Positions 8,703 to 18,834 of a DNA stretch of 64,000 nt are shown here, piece after piece. Source of the stretch: Lepidurus packardi (Eukaryota; Arthropoda; Branchiopoda; Notostraca; Triopsidae); assembly GCA_023053545.1 (NCBI GenBank), contig JAKZAN010000003.1, forward strand, positions 1,701,501 to 1,765,500. Reading direction: 5' to 3'. Made by a program: the position numbers and the translations under genes. The notes under the pieces are model-generated. The model did no database searches. It worked only from the letters and a program-made list of their open reading frames with translations, and was not told the origin of the DNA. Position 1 is the first letter of the stretch; each line of letters opens with the position of its first letter.

Positions 8703-11700
8703 TGACAACGAACCAGTTGTTGATACAGAATATAAGGAAGAGCTACCAACAACTTACCGAACTGATCCGCGAGGCCACGAGCAAGGGAACAAGCATAGTC
8801 GTAGCGTTAGAACCACCACAGAACCTAACATGTTCAAGTTTCGGAAGCTTCGAATTGATCAGACCCCCCCTCAGCTACAAAGGAGTGCTACTCCTCCAAA
8901 AGAGGGATAGCCCTTTTTACATAATGGAAATATCAGAACTGTATGTGGCACTGAAATTACCCAGAACTGGCACCCATTGCATAACCATCATTGCACTTTA
9001 CCGGAGACATGCGGCTGATACTACAAATCTACTTTCCGAAGTTTGGAAGAAATATGGTCAAGACGACTGTATGGTTGTCACCGGGGACTTTAATGCCCAT
9101 CACTGGTTGTGGGAGGACAAAGCCGCGGACCTTGCGGGTACGCAGCTTTATAACTTTGTTACGGAACATGGTCTCACATTGTTAAACATGTGGAACACAC
9201 CAACTTTCCTCAACGAACGTGGGCATATGTCTACCATAGACCTCACGTGGATATCTGCGAATCTAAGTACACAAGTCGAGTGGAGCATGTTAAACGACGT
9301 CGTGTACTACAATGAGTCCGATCACAAGGCAATTGCTCTCCTATTCACAACGTATGTTCCCCGCAAAGACAAGACCACGTGGTGCTACAGCAGGGCAAAC
9401 TGGGGCAACCTAGGATCCTACATGTCGTCAAGTCTACTGAGTGCACGCTCGATGTTCTCGAACCTCTCAGACCCACAGGCGGTTGACACAGCGGTCGGAG
9501 CTCTCACCACGACCATTCAAGAGGCAATGCACATGCACATACCAACAAAATCAGATTCAACCCGGATTAAGCCGTGGTGGAATGGAGAACTTCGCAGACT
9601 GAGAAAGGAAGCTTCAGCAGCGCTTCGGCTGTATCGCGCCGACAGGAATCCACAAAGCGAAAAGGTTTGGAAAACAAAACGTAACCTCTACCGCAAGCAA
9701 ACCAGAGATCGGAAAGAACAATTTTGGATGGCGCAGATGAAGTCCTCTAGTTGTAAGAAGTTATGGAACCTAGATCGATACCTGCGATCTAATAGCAACA
9801 ACCGATTCGAACAATTAAAGCAAGCAGATGGCAATCCTTTTCCTGACATCAAATCCAAACTAAACTGCATGGCAACAAGCTTACTGAATGGGGTACCAGC
9901 TGACGGTACAGACAGGCCTGAAAAGTCGTCACGTCATAAGATCATATCTAAGCAATTGAGAGCCTCCACTTCTGACGCGGAGTTTTCCTTTGGGGAAATT
10001 ACGGAGATTCTAAACGATCTACGACCCAACAAGGCGGCAGGAATGGACAACATACAGGCTATAGTCCTAAAAAGCACCTGGAAAATCATCGGTCCATATG
10101 TCCTGAACATCTTCAACGCTTCTCTTAGGCTAGGTCACTACCCTAATGCGTGGAAGACAGCAAAAATCATTCCACTCCCCAAGCCTGGAAAACCAAGTTA
10201 CGAGAACGCCAAGAGCTTTTGTCCCATATCTCTCCTCCCAGTACTGGGGAAGTTATTAGAGAAAGCAATCGCAAATCGCCTCAAAGCGTTTCTAACGGAA
10301 AACAACGCGCTGTCTGACATGCAATGGGGATGCAGACCTGGCAGATCCACGACAGACGCGCTGGTCAATTTCACGGATTCGATGCTCCAGAGCTTCGAAA
10401 ATAGAAAGGTTCACACCGCGCTTCTACTCGACATAACGGGAGCCTTCGACAACGTCAACCATGCTAAACTCATTCAAGAACTTCGGAAACTTAAGACCCC
10501 AGGCAACATAGTTTTGTGGATCGAAAGCTTCCTGAAACGCCGAAAATATTTCGTGGTCTTCAGAGATGACCAAAGCGATTTATTTTCATTGGCAAAAGGC
10601 GTACCTCAGGGATCACCGCTTTCTCCTCTACTGTTCTTGGTGTACATCGACAGCGCGTTGAGTATCATTAAAAGGAAGCGCCTAAATGTGCAGGCTTTTG
10701 TAGATGATCTCCTCCTTCACACGTCTGGTACCTCAAGTGAAACGAATGTTAAGCTGTTAGCCAACAACCTCAGTACACTCGTGAAGTGGGGGAAAAGGCT
10801 ACATTTAGAGTTCGCAGAAAACAAAACTGAGCTAATCCACTTCTCCCGTAGACACAAGAAAGAAACGGCGCCGCTAAAATGGAACAATACTATCGTACAC
10901 CCAAAAGTCTCTGTGAGATACCTTGGCCTGATTTATGATAGTCGGCTAACCTGGAAACATCACGCTAACCATCAGGCAGCGCAGTGCTCCATGGCTCTTC
11001 AAAGGATGTCATCGCTGACTAAATTCTCAAGATCTGTTGAATGCAGACAGCTTCGCTCCATCTTCCAAGCATCAGTCCTGGCAAAAGCGCGGTATGCTTA
11101 CCCCGCATGGTGTAACATTTCCACAGCCATGCTCAAACCCCTTGCCCACATCTATAGAAGGGGCCTGCTATCTATAACAGGTGCCCTTTCAACGACTCCC
11201 ACTTCAGCCTTAGAGGTGGAGACGGAGCTGTTACCATTCGATCTGCTTCTTCAGAAAACTGCAGCCAAGTATTACGCCTCAAGGAAATGGACTGAGTGGC
11301 CTATCCCTGAAGACATTCCAAAGCGCAAACGGTACACCAAGTGCCTAGAGAGAGCAAGGCAGTTTGCGGCTAAAGCCTGGTCGTCTCCGCCTGAATCACT
11401 AAAAGTGGCTGTGATAGGCATCGAACGCTCAGTTATGGATCAGTGGTCAACCCGATGGGGTACGTGTAAGAGTCCACTTCATGATTTGCTAACAAATCCT
11501 GGAAATCGAGGTATCACGTACACGAACCTCCCTCGAAGCACAATTTCAAAAATCATCCAACTACGAACTACGCATTTCCCCACCAAGACCTACCTTAAAC
11601 GTATTAAGAGAACTGATTCTGACCTGTGTACATGCCACGACCAAGATAGACAAGACCTCTCTCACCTCCTCTTCCACTGTCGTAAACTAAACAAGGAAAG

Positions 11701-11827
11701 AGCTATCCTCCTTCGCGAACTTAGCAGATCAAAAATCCACTTCAACGCCAGAGAAATGCTATCGAGAGAGAAGGCCTTTCCCGCCATCGTCACCTTCTTC
11801 AGGCATGCAGTGAAAGTATGCGATTGA
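8702..11827 (+). CDS. LINE ORF2, APE endonuclease plus reverse transcriptase
   Basis: 1041 residues from ATG 8702. The N-terminal exonuclease/endonuclease/phosphatase domain shows GDFNAHHW (about residue 127), IDLTW and ESDHKAI (about residue 205), which nick target DNA. The reverse transcriptase domain contains PNKAAGMDNI, LLDITGAFD, GVPQGSPLSPLLF and the catalytic AFVDDLLL (about residue 665; FVDD in place of the usual F/YADD). The C-terminal region ends with a CxC...HLLFHC cluster (about residues 975-1000) typical of Jockey/I-type ORF2. No RNase H domain was seen. TTG directly precedes the ATG, but ATG is the sensible start because of the TGATG overlap. Confidence 0.9.
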   Translation: MTTNQLLIQNIRKSYQQLTELIREATSKGTSIVVALEPPQNLTCSSFGSFELIRPPLSYKGVLLLQKRDSPFYIMEISELYVALKLPRTGTHCITIIALYRRHAADTTNLLSEVWKKYGQDDCMVVTGDFNAHHWLWEDKAADLAGTQLYNFVTEHGLTLLNMWNTPTFLNERGHMSTIDLTWISANLSTQVEWSMLNDVVYYNESDHKAIALLFTTYVPRKDKTTWCYSRANWGNLGSYMSSSLLSARSMFSNLSDPQAVDTAVGALTTTIQEAMHMHIPTKSDSTRIKPWWNGELRRLRKEASAALRLYRADRNPQSEKVWKTKRNLYRKQTRDRKEQFWMAQMKSSSCKKLWNLDRYLRSNSNNRFEQLKQADGNPFPDIKSKLNCMATSLLNGVPADGTDRPEKSSRHKIISKQLRASTSDAEFSFGEITEILNDLRPNKAAGMDNIQAIVLKSTWKIIGPYVLNIFNASLRLGHYPNAWKTAKIIPLPKPGKPSYENAKSFCPISLLPVLGKLLEKAIANRLKAFLTENNALSDMQWGCRPGRSTTDALVNFTDSMLQSFENRKVHTALLLDITGAFDNVNHAKLIQELRKLKTPGNIVLWIESFLKRRKYFVVFRDDQSDLFSLAKGVPQGSPLSPLLFLVYIDSALSIIKRKRLNVQAFVDDLLLHTSGTSSETNVKLLANNLSTLVKWGKRLHLEFAENKTELIHFSRRHKKETAPLKWNNTIVHPKVSVRYLGLIYDSRLTWKHHANHQAAQCSMALQRMSSLTKFSRSVECRQLRSIFQASVLAKARYAYPAWCNISTAMLKPLAHIYRRGLLSITGALSTTPTSALEVETELLPFDLLLQKTAAKYYASRKWTEWPIPEDIPKRKRYTKCLERARQFAAKAWSSPPESLKVAVIGIERSVMDQWSTRWGTCKSPLHDLLTNPGNRGITYTNLPRSTISKIIQLRTTHFPTKTYLKRIKRTDSDLCTCHDQDRQDLSHLLFHCRKLNKERAILLRELSRSKIHFNAREMLSREKAFPAIVTFFRHAVKVCD

Positions 11828-12059
11828 CACAATCAAAGAGCGCTGTTTTGTTTCCCTTCCCTCCTTACCCCCTGTTCCCTTTTCCTGTACACCCCCCCCC
11901 TGACAGGGTAGTATCTTGATGACTACCCGATATGTGACCCTTGTGCTGGGATTATTGACAATGCATGTAAAAATCGTATGCTTGAAATATAGTGAACGGC
12001 AATAGGCGCGAGCCTACGCCGGTAAAAAGGAAAAATTAAAAAAAAAAAAAAAAAAAAAA
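11828..12059 (+). other. LINE 3' UTR and poly-A tail
   Basis: A pyrimidine-rich stretch, then a short hairpin-forming segment (AATAGGCGCGAGCCTACGCC, 12000-12019), then AAAAATTAAAA and an A run to about 12058. The hairpin core (ATAGGC...GCCTAC) recurs just before the poly-A of the 146-bp insertion at 50378-50523, so it is probably the part of the 3' UTR that the reverse transcriptase recognises. Confidence 0.7.
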
Positions 12060-12061
12060 GC

Positions 12062-12202
12062 TATAAATCTTTTATTGTTAAAATTTATAGACCAATATTA
12101 TTTCCAATTACATTTTTTCTTATTTCCTATCTTCTACTATGTTTATTAATTGTAGTCAATCTTACTAAATTTGATAGAAGACCTCTTCGGTTGCAAAAAT
12201 AA
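12062..12202 (+). pseudogene. nad6: nad6 3' fragment (mitochondrial origin)
   Basis: The last ~46 codons of NADH dehydrogenase subunit 6 under the invertebrate mitochondrial code. It has a hydrophobic helix (FFLISYLLLCLLIVVNL) and a terminal PLRLQK before TAA at 12200-12202. The stop shares bases with the cob ATG (TAATG), a junction typical of arthropod mitochondrial genomes. The N-terminal three quarters is missing at the LINE junction. Confidence 0.8.
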
Positions 12203-13341
12203 TGTTAACCCTACGAAAATCCCACCCTATAATTAAAATTACTAATAATGCACTAATTACCTACCTGCCCCATCAAACATCAATATTTTATGAAATTTTG
12301 CTTCTCTTCTAGGTTTATGCCTAATAATTCAAATCATCACTGGTCTATTTCTCGCAATACACTTCTCTGCCCATTTAGACCTAGCTTTCTCTAGTGTAGC
12401 CCACATTTGCCGCGATGTTAATTATGGCGGACTTTTACGAACTTTGCACGCAAACGGAGTCTCTTTTTTCTTTATTTGTTTATACCTCCATATCGGGCGA
12501 GGTATAGACTACGGATCCTACTTATTCACTCTAACATGATTTGTGGGAATTATACTTGTACTATTAGTTATAGGAAACGCGTTTATAGGCTATGTATTAC
12601 CATGGGGGCAGATATCTTTTTTTTTGGGGGGGGGGGGGGCAACAGTAATCACCAACCTAGTGTCAGCTATTCCGTATGTAGGAGACAACATCGTCCAATG
12701 AATTTGGGGGATTTGCAGTTGACAGTCCCACATTAACTCTATTTTTTACAGTCCACTTTTTACTCCCCTTCATCATTCTGGCGATTACAATAATTCACTT
12801 ACTATTTTTACATCAAACAGGATCAAATAACCCTATTGGAGTGCCCAGAGATATAGATAAAATCCCATTCCACTCTTACTTCAGAATTAAGGACTTAGTA
12901 GGATTTATAATTATACTAATACTTTTAATAATTCTTAGTTTATTAGAACCATACCTCTTAGGGGATCCCGACAACTTCATCCCAGCAAACCCCATAGTCA
13001 CTCCAGCCCACATTCAACCTGAATGATATTTTTTATTTGCATATGCTATTCCTCGATCGATCCTTAATAAATTTGGGGGGGTTATTGCTTTATTAATATC
13101 TATCCTAATTTTAAGCACTCTACCTATTTTCAATAATAGAAAATTTCGGGGGTTAGAATTTTACCCTATTAATCAAATCTATTTTTGATTATTAGTAGCT
13201 ACTGTAATTTTATTAACTTGAATTGGTGCACGACCTGTTGAAGAACCCTTTATTTTAACAGGACAAATCTTAACTATAATATACTTCTCTTATTACTTTG
13301 TTAACCCCTTATTACTCAAATTATGAGATAACCTAATTTAA
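12202..13341 (+). pseudogene. cob: cytochrome b (mitochondrial origin), frameshifted
   Basis: Cytochrome b of respiratory complex III, essentially full length (ATG 12202, TAA 13339-13341). Clear landmarks are [27 protein letters not shown], the haem-ligand helices, [14 protein letters not shown] and [12 protein letters not shown] one-base shift occurs near 12258-12262 (before LPAPSN). The SFWGA motif is expanded to SFFLGGGGA by a 9-T/14-G homopolymer (12617-12639). A second shift lies near 12705 (WGG/FAVDSP). It cannot be translated by nuclear ribosomes because of many TGA codons. Confidence 0.9.
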
Positions 13342-13342
13342 A

Positions 13343-13412
13343 AATTATTTGGCTGAAAGGAAAGCGCTTGTCTTGAAAATAAGATACAAAGGTTCAAATC
13401 CTTTAATAATTT
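13343..13412 (+). tRNA. trnS2: mitochondrial tRNA-Ser(UGA), intact cloverleaf
   Basis: Acceptor AATTATT pairs with AATAATT. The D stem is GCT/AGC, and the anticodon stem CTTGT/ATAAG encloses loop CTTGAAA with anticodon TGA. The T arm is AAAGG-TTCAAAT-CCTTT. It lies one or two bases after the cob stop, as in arthropod mitochondrial genomes. Boundaries are good to a base or two. No stem-disrupting change was found, in contrast with the neighbouring cob. Confidence 0.85.
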
Positions 13413-13446
13413 AAATTTCTGAACATAATGAATTAAAATAACATTA

Positions 13447-13709
13447 TGTTAAGTTACGCCAGGGTTACCTGTTGGCATCTGACCTACGTCAGAGCTGGCT
13501 AGGTCAAGGGGGAGAAAGCAGGGAAAGAAAGGTAGTCGAGTACAGAGAGTTGAGCGAGAGCAAGCGAGAGAGTAGCAGTAGCAGAGTTGAAAGTAGCAGA
13601 GCCGTAGTTAAGCAAGTGATAGGCTAGTTAGATCCATATTATTCCAATCAAAAGTGTACGAGTGTATCAGGCTTTGTACGCTAAATACAGGAACATTCTG
13701 TCATTAACA
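13447..13709 (+). repeat. Gypsy 5' LTR
   Basis: 263 bp, from TGTTAAGTTACGCC to TCATTAACA, with short terminal inverted ends TGTTAA/TTAACA. It matches the 3' LTR apart from a few substitutions and small indels. The sequence after it (ATCAGTGGTGGGATCAC) should hold the primer-binding site, but I could not assign a tRNA. Confidence 0.9.
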
Positions 13710-13919
13710 ATCAGTGGTGGGATCACTTCAGATCAATTGAAGTTGGAATTGTGGATCCAAGTGGTTGTCTGGGGTTGGTCTATTTTTAGCGCTAACCGGT
13801 GTCCGAGTTGAAGCTTGACTACGTGGCTGGAGTGCACGAGAACTGCAAGGTGGATTCAAGTAGCATTGTGGAGAGTGCTGCCTTACGAAGGATTGGTCTG
13901 GGAAGACTTCGAGTTCGCT

Positions 13920-14365
13920 ATGGCTACAGGCAGTCGCGGCGTTGTGAATCCTCCCGAGTTCGATGGGAAGGCGGATTTTTCCAAGTTTCTGGCGCGTTTT
14001 GCTCGTGTAGCAACAGCCAACGGATGGTCCGACAACCAGAGTTTGCGAATCCTACCGGCCTTGCTGATTGGGGAGGCAGAAGGGGCTATGGATAGCCTAG
14101 CCGAGGAGCCCACCAGTTTTGCTGCCCTTAAGTCGTCGTTGAGCGAAATATTTCAACCAAAGGAAGCGCTTCGTCTGAGATTGACTGAGTTTTATAACCG
14201 AACTTCGGATAAGGAAGAATCTGCCATTCTTATGCAAGTGACCTGAAGCGGTTATTCAAGGCAGCAAATCCGGACATTTCAGCAGAAGATATCGTCGATC
14301 GTTTCGTCATGGAGCAGTTCGTGAAGGGCCTACCAGTGGAGTGGAGACCTCGCTTTTATTAAGCA
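13920..14365 (+). pseudogene. Gypsy gag, frameshifted
   Basis: A gag-like protein starting MATGSRGVV at 13920. It contains a retrotransposon gag pattern (FDGKADFSKFLARFARVA, LRILPALLIGEA). A one-base shift near 14225 moves the reading to a second frame (SYASDLKRLFKAANPD) that ends at TAA near 14360. The next segment (QLETVRGLVEKV) continues into the pol frame. The matching zinc knuckles are encoded in the downstream frame. Non-functional as it stands. Confidence 0.75.
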
Positions 14366-14368
14366 CAG

Positions 14369-17300
14369 TTGGAGACCGTCCGTGGTTTGGTGGAGAAGGT
14401 CACTACGATGCGAATATCCCGCGAGGTGGTGCGACAGAGCCTTCCGGCTAAAGCTCAGACGAATCGTCACAACAGGGTCAAGAACAACACCGAGACCCAG
14501 CCAAAGGGATCCAGCAGGCCCGAAGCATCAGGTGGAGTTAAGGGAGCTGTTTATTTTGGCTGCAAGCAGAGCGAACATTTTAGACGGGATTGTCCCTTAT
14601 ACTGTACGTCGTGTACATTGAAGGGCCATTCCGCAGATAGTTGCCGCACCAAGTGTAGGAAGTGTGGGCAGACGGGACATATTGTCAAGTCGTGTTCAGG
14701 GGGTGGTTCGAGCCACAAGGGAACCGTTCCCGAGAAGAGCACCACTAGTCGCCGGGTAGCCGTGGAGCCTTGTCCCATGTTGGCCGTAGAAGTAGCAGGG
14801 ATAAGTTGTCGAGCTGTAGTGGATAGCGGGAGTGAGTGTACACTCCTCAGCAGGAAGGTAGCTGATAGGTTACCAGGTTTAAGAGTTCGTGATTCTGGTC
14901 AGCGGGTCATGACAGCAGATAGAGCACTAGAGTTGCAGACAGAAGGGGTAGCACGCATCCCAATATCTTGGGGTGGGGACTCTAAAGTCGAGTTGGATGC
15001 TATACTAGCCGAGTGTAGCGACGACATTATTTTAGGCGTAGATTTTCTTAAACTCACGTCCGCCAAACTTGATTTTGGGGGTGGCTTTTTAGAATTAGAA
15101 GGCAAAAGGGTAGGGGTTAGCTACATGCAGGGTCAAGCACGAGTAAGGGAAGCAGTAGTTCTTCAGCCCGAGACCGAAGTAGTTATACCCATATCAGTTA
15201 GGCGTCCGTTCGTGTTTCGGCGTCTGGTAGCACAGGAGCTTTTCGTGATAGAACCCAGCATTGATTTACAGCAGCGTGATTTGTGGGTCGCGCGAGCCTG
15301 TGTAAACGATCAGCAGGAGATAGTCCCAGTAAGAATATGTAATGCGTCCGCAGAGACAGTGAGTCTCGAGTCAGGAGACGTAGTAGGCGAGATAATAATA
15401 GCCACACTGGCGGAGGATATGTTGCCTCCGGGAGATAGGAGTCAGGGGGTAAGGAAGTTACCGGAATTAGGTCCACTCGGTGAACAGGAACGTAGACAAG
15501 TAGGGTGTTTATTGGATGAATTCCAAACTATCTTCTCGTACGACGGAGAGGTTGGTCGGGTGTCGGGCGTGGATCACAAGATAGTGGTGGAAGGACCTCC
15601 TGTTAAGCAACGCCCGTATCGAGTCCCTGTACACCTTCGTGAAGTGGTGAGGAATCAGCTGAGCGACATGCTGCGGCAGGGCATAGTGGAGCTAAGCAGT
15701 TCGCCTTGGGCGAGTCCCATCGTTCTAGTGAAGAAGCGGGACGCGAGTTATCGGTTCTGTGTGGACTTCCGTAAAGTGAACGCCGTGACGAAGAAAGACA
15801 GTTATCCCTTGCCGAGGATAGACGACCTGTTGTCGGCAGTAGGTGCCGCATCCTGGTTCACCAGCTTAGATCAACGTTCGGGATATTGGCATGTTCCCGT
15901 AGAAGCTGGGTCCAGAGAAATCACCGCCTTTACCACTGGAGAGAGCTTGTACCAGTTTCGGGTCCTGCCTTTTGGACTTTGTAACGCCGCAGGTACTTCT
16001 CAGCGCCTAATGGACCGGATCCTTGGAGGATTGAGATGGCAATCCGCTTTGGTGTACTTAGACGATGTCCTGATCTATAGCCCAACCTTCGAACAGCACC
16101 TGTTAGATGTTCGAGAGGTACTAGAACGGTTGCAGCGGGGAGGGTTGAAATTAAATCCAACGAAGTGCCGTTTCTTCGTGCGGGAAGTCAATTTCCTGGG
16201 CCATATTATTAGCGAGAGAACGGTGAGACCGTTGTCACATGACAAAACAGCCGACATACGTAGTTGGCCGGTGCCGAGCAACGTCAGAGAGGTACGGCAG
16301 TTTCTGGGGCTCTGCAGTTATTTTCGTCATTTTGTAGCCCATTTTGCTACTATATCGGCCCCATTGACCAAGTTAACGAGGAAGGACGTCCCTTTCTTGT
16401 GGTCTGCAGTGTGCGACACCTCTATGGCAGCTCTGAAGGCAGTGTTATGCTGTAGTCCCGTTTTACGCAATCCAGATGCGAACCGTGGTTTCATCCTAAC
16501 CACCGATGCGTGTAAGGAGGGCTGGGGAGCGGTGTTGACGCAGCGAGACGACGATGGACAAGAGTATGCAGTTTCATACGCCTCGGGTTTGTGGAAGCCG
16601 GCTGAGCGCAACTATACTACGACGGAGCAGGAGTTGTTAGCGCTGTTGAATGGAGTGGAAAAGTATAGGCATTATTTGTTGGGGAGACAGTTCGATGTGG
16701 TGACGGGTCACCAGGCCTTGAAATATTGGAAGACATTAGGAGGGCGTTCTCCGCGGTTGGCCCGATGGGTGGCATGGCTGGGGCAATACAGTTTTACCAT
16801 TCAACATAGACTGGGTGTGGAGATTCAGCACGCCGATGCCCTTTCAAGAAAATGCAGGAATGTGGTGACATTTCCGGGAGACATCAAGATCGCGACGCAA
16901 GAATCAAAAGAGTTCCAATCGTTCGTACGTTATTTGGGAGCCCAGGACCGAGAGGCGATGGAGTCCCTTGTACCGTGTTCAGAGGAGTTGGCCTTTTACG
17001 TGGGTGAAGTCGAGAAGTATTCGGTTCAGGATGGAGTCATTTATCGAAGTACGCCAGGGATACGAGGTGGAGTTCCTCAGAAGCTAGTACCAATGTCGTT
17101 GCGTCCAGATGTGTTGAGACTGGCTCACAACGTTCCGACTGCGGGACATCTGGGGGTGCGAAAGACGTTGAGCAGGGTTACTCCATTTTACTACTGGTAT
17201 GGACTGAAGAAGGACGTGCGTGAGTATTGCCGAAGATGTTTGGATTGCATGAAGGTGAAGCCCGATACACCGCCTAACCGTCCGAGGATGGGGACTATAC

Positions 17301-18526
17301 CGGTGTTGGGGGAGCCTTTTGCCCACATATCGATGGATGTTCTTTCGGTGACGCGTAGCGAGCTAGGAAACCGCTATGTGTTAGTGGTGTCAGACTTATT
17401 TACTAAATGGGTGGAGGTCTACCCGATGCAAGACCAGTCGACTGAGACGATTACTAAGTGTTTGATAGAGTTTGTGTGTCGATATGGAATCCCAAAGACA
17501 ATTTTGACGGATCAAGGAAGGAACTTTGAGTCCGGGTTAGTTCGTCTTTTGTGTGAGCGTTTGGAAAAGCTGAGAACAACACCCTATCATCCTGCAACAA
17601 CGGACAGACAGAGCGGTTCAACCGGACTCTTTGCCAGATGTTGACACAGTATGTGGCGAATTCGCAAACCGATTGGGATCGTTGGTTGGACGTGGTCGTG
17701 ATGGCGTACCGGACCGCGGCTCATGCAACCACGGGAATTAGTCCCTACGAGCTAGTATTTGGAACGGTGGCGCGTACTCCGATCGTCAGTGAACTGCAAG
17801 CGGACGAGGAGTGGGAGGCCCTAGCGGTGCAGTCGTCCTACGAGACCTACGTGGCGGAGTTAGATGAAAAGATAGGTGAGGCGCAGCGCCTGGCCAAGCA
17901 AGCGATCGAGTCGTGTCAGCGGGAAGTAGTCGATCGGGTGGAGCCCCGTGGTACTTGAAAGGTGGGAGACTGTGTGCTGCTGAAAGTACACCAGATGAAG
18001 AAGGGTCTGATGGCGAAGCTAGCCGAGCGGGCGGAGGGACCTTATGAGGTCGTAGGTGTCCAAGGTCCTGACTACGTCATCAAGAAGGGACGAACTAGGC
18101 GGCGGGTGCACGGGTCTAACCTAAGGCGCATCCCGGATGGGTTTCATGGCGTGTTAAAGGAAAGAGCCGGACCGGATAGAAGTGAAACAGTACGGGTTGA
18201 GACAGGCGAGGTAGAGCGGTTCAACGTGGAGGAGTCTATATCAGATGTGAGGACGGTGGCTCCAGCAGAAGACGACGAAACGGAGGAAGACGAAACAGAA
18301 GAAGAAGAACTCGAGGGATTAGAACCAGAAGCGCAAGTAGAAGGAGCGTTGGAGCGGGGTTCCGGACGTAGCAGTCCCGGCTGAGGTGGGGGAAGCGGAG
18401 GACGAAGAAAGGCGATTTTTGGAGCGGGAATATATCAGCACGCGTGGGAGACGAAGACGCCCTAACAGGCGGTTCCGAAGACTGATTCGTGTTTTAAATT
18501 TGCTTTGTTTTGTGTTTTGTTTGTAG
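14369..18526 (+). pseudogene. Gypsy pol (protease, RT, RNase H, integrase), broken
   Basis: One long frame runs to 17644. Three zinc knuckles come first; the first has lost its leading Cys (YFGCKQ), and the other two (CTSCTLKGH, CRKCGQTGH) are intact. Then come protease DSGSECTLL and RT FCVDFRKVN with catalytic YLDDVLIYS. RNase H has a conserved Asp changed to Gly (TGHQAL, codon 16706-16708). The integrase has an HHCC finger (HNVPTAGHLG...CRRCLDC) and DDE core. A shift near 17600 moves reading to 17638-17958, which ends in TGA. A further frame (17962-18384) and another shift near 18350 give an acidic then Arg-rich tail to about 18526. Clearly dead. Confidence 0.88.
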
Positions 18527-18568
18527 ATGTTATGGTCACTTATGAGTGTCCCCCCTAGTGGAGGAGAA

Positions 18569-18827
18569 TGTTAAGTTACGTCAGGGGGTTACCTGTTGGC
18601 ATCTGACCTACGTCAGAGCTGGCTAGGTCAGGGGGAGAAAGCAGGGAAAGAAAGGTAGTCGAGTACAGAGAGTTGAGCGAGAGCAAGCGAGAAAGTAGCA
18701 GTAGCAGAGTTGAAAGTAGCAGAGCCGTAGTTAAGCAAGTGATATTTAGATCCATATTATTCCAATCAAAAGTGTACGAGTGTATCAGGCTTTGTACGCT
18801 AAATACAGGAACATTCTGTCATTAACA
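18569..18827 (+). repeat. Gypsy 3' LTR
   Basis: 259 bp, same termini as the 5' LTR. It follows the purine tract at 18558-18568 and is followed by the ATTA target duplication (18828-18831). Confidence 0.9.
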
Positions 18828-18834
18828 ATTAAAA

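Larger units (their letters stand above)
7092..12059 (+). mobile_element. non-LTR retrotransposon (Jockey/I group), nearly full length
   Basis: Two-ORF LINE ending in a 3' UTR and poly-A tail (about 12036-12058). ORF1 is a gag-like zinc-knuckle protein; ORF2 is an endonuclease and reverse transcriptase. ORF1 and ORF2 overlap as TGATG (8700-8704). Both ORFs are uninterrupted, so this is a young copy. The 5' end is uncertain: about 245 bp precede ORF1, and I place it near 7092 (GTGCCCGTCCGCCATTTTG). A matching target-site duplication could not be found, because the right flank is mitochondrial DNA. A second, truncated copy lies at 18835-20366. Confidence 0.9.
12060..13446 (+). other. mitochondrial DNA segment in nuclear context (numt)
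   Basis: Contiguous mitochondrial order: 3' end of nad6, cob, trnS2(UGA), then about 34 bp. It abuts the LINE poly-A on the left and a Gypsy 5' LTR on the right. Reading needs the invertebrate mitochondrial code (TGA Trp, ATA Met, AGA Ser in PRDMDK, YFRIKD and NNRKFR contexts). Two frameshifts and an enlarged T9G14 homopolymer break cob, while the tRNA is intact. It is either a fairly recent numt or a chimeric assembly join. Confidence 0.9.
13447..18827 (+). mobile_element. Ty3/Gypsy LTR retrotransposon, decayed but with both LTRs
   Basis: Direct LTRs (263 and 259 bp) beginning TGTTAAGTTACG and ending CATTAACA, with internal gag and pol. A 4-bp target duplication ATTA flanks it (13443-13446 and 18828-18831). 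A purine tract GTGGAGGAGAA (18558-18568) precedes the 3' LTR. Several LTR differences (for example TACGCC/TACGTC, GGCTAGTTAG/TTTAG) and many coding lesions show it is old. No env was seen. The left flank is mitochondrial DNA and the right flank a LINE fragment, so it inserted after those were joined. Confidence 0.9.

Noticed and set aside
12476-13026. Standard-code ORFs inside the mitochondrial insert
   Set aside because: They are out of frame with, or fragments of, cytochrome b, which reads correctly only with the invertebrate mitochondrial code.
12060-13446. Window being part of a real mitochondrial genome
   Set aside because: Flanked by a LINE poly-A and a Gypsy LTR with its own target duplication; cob is frameshifted.
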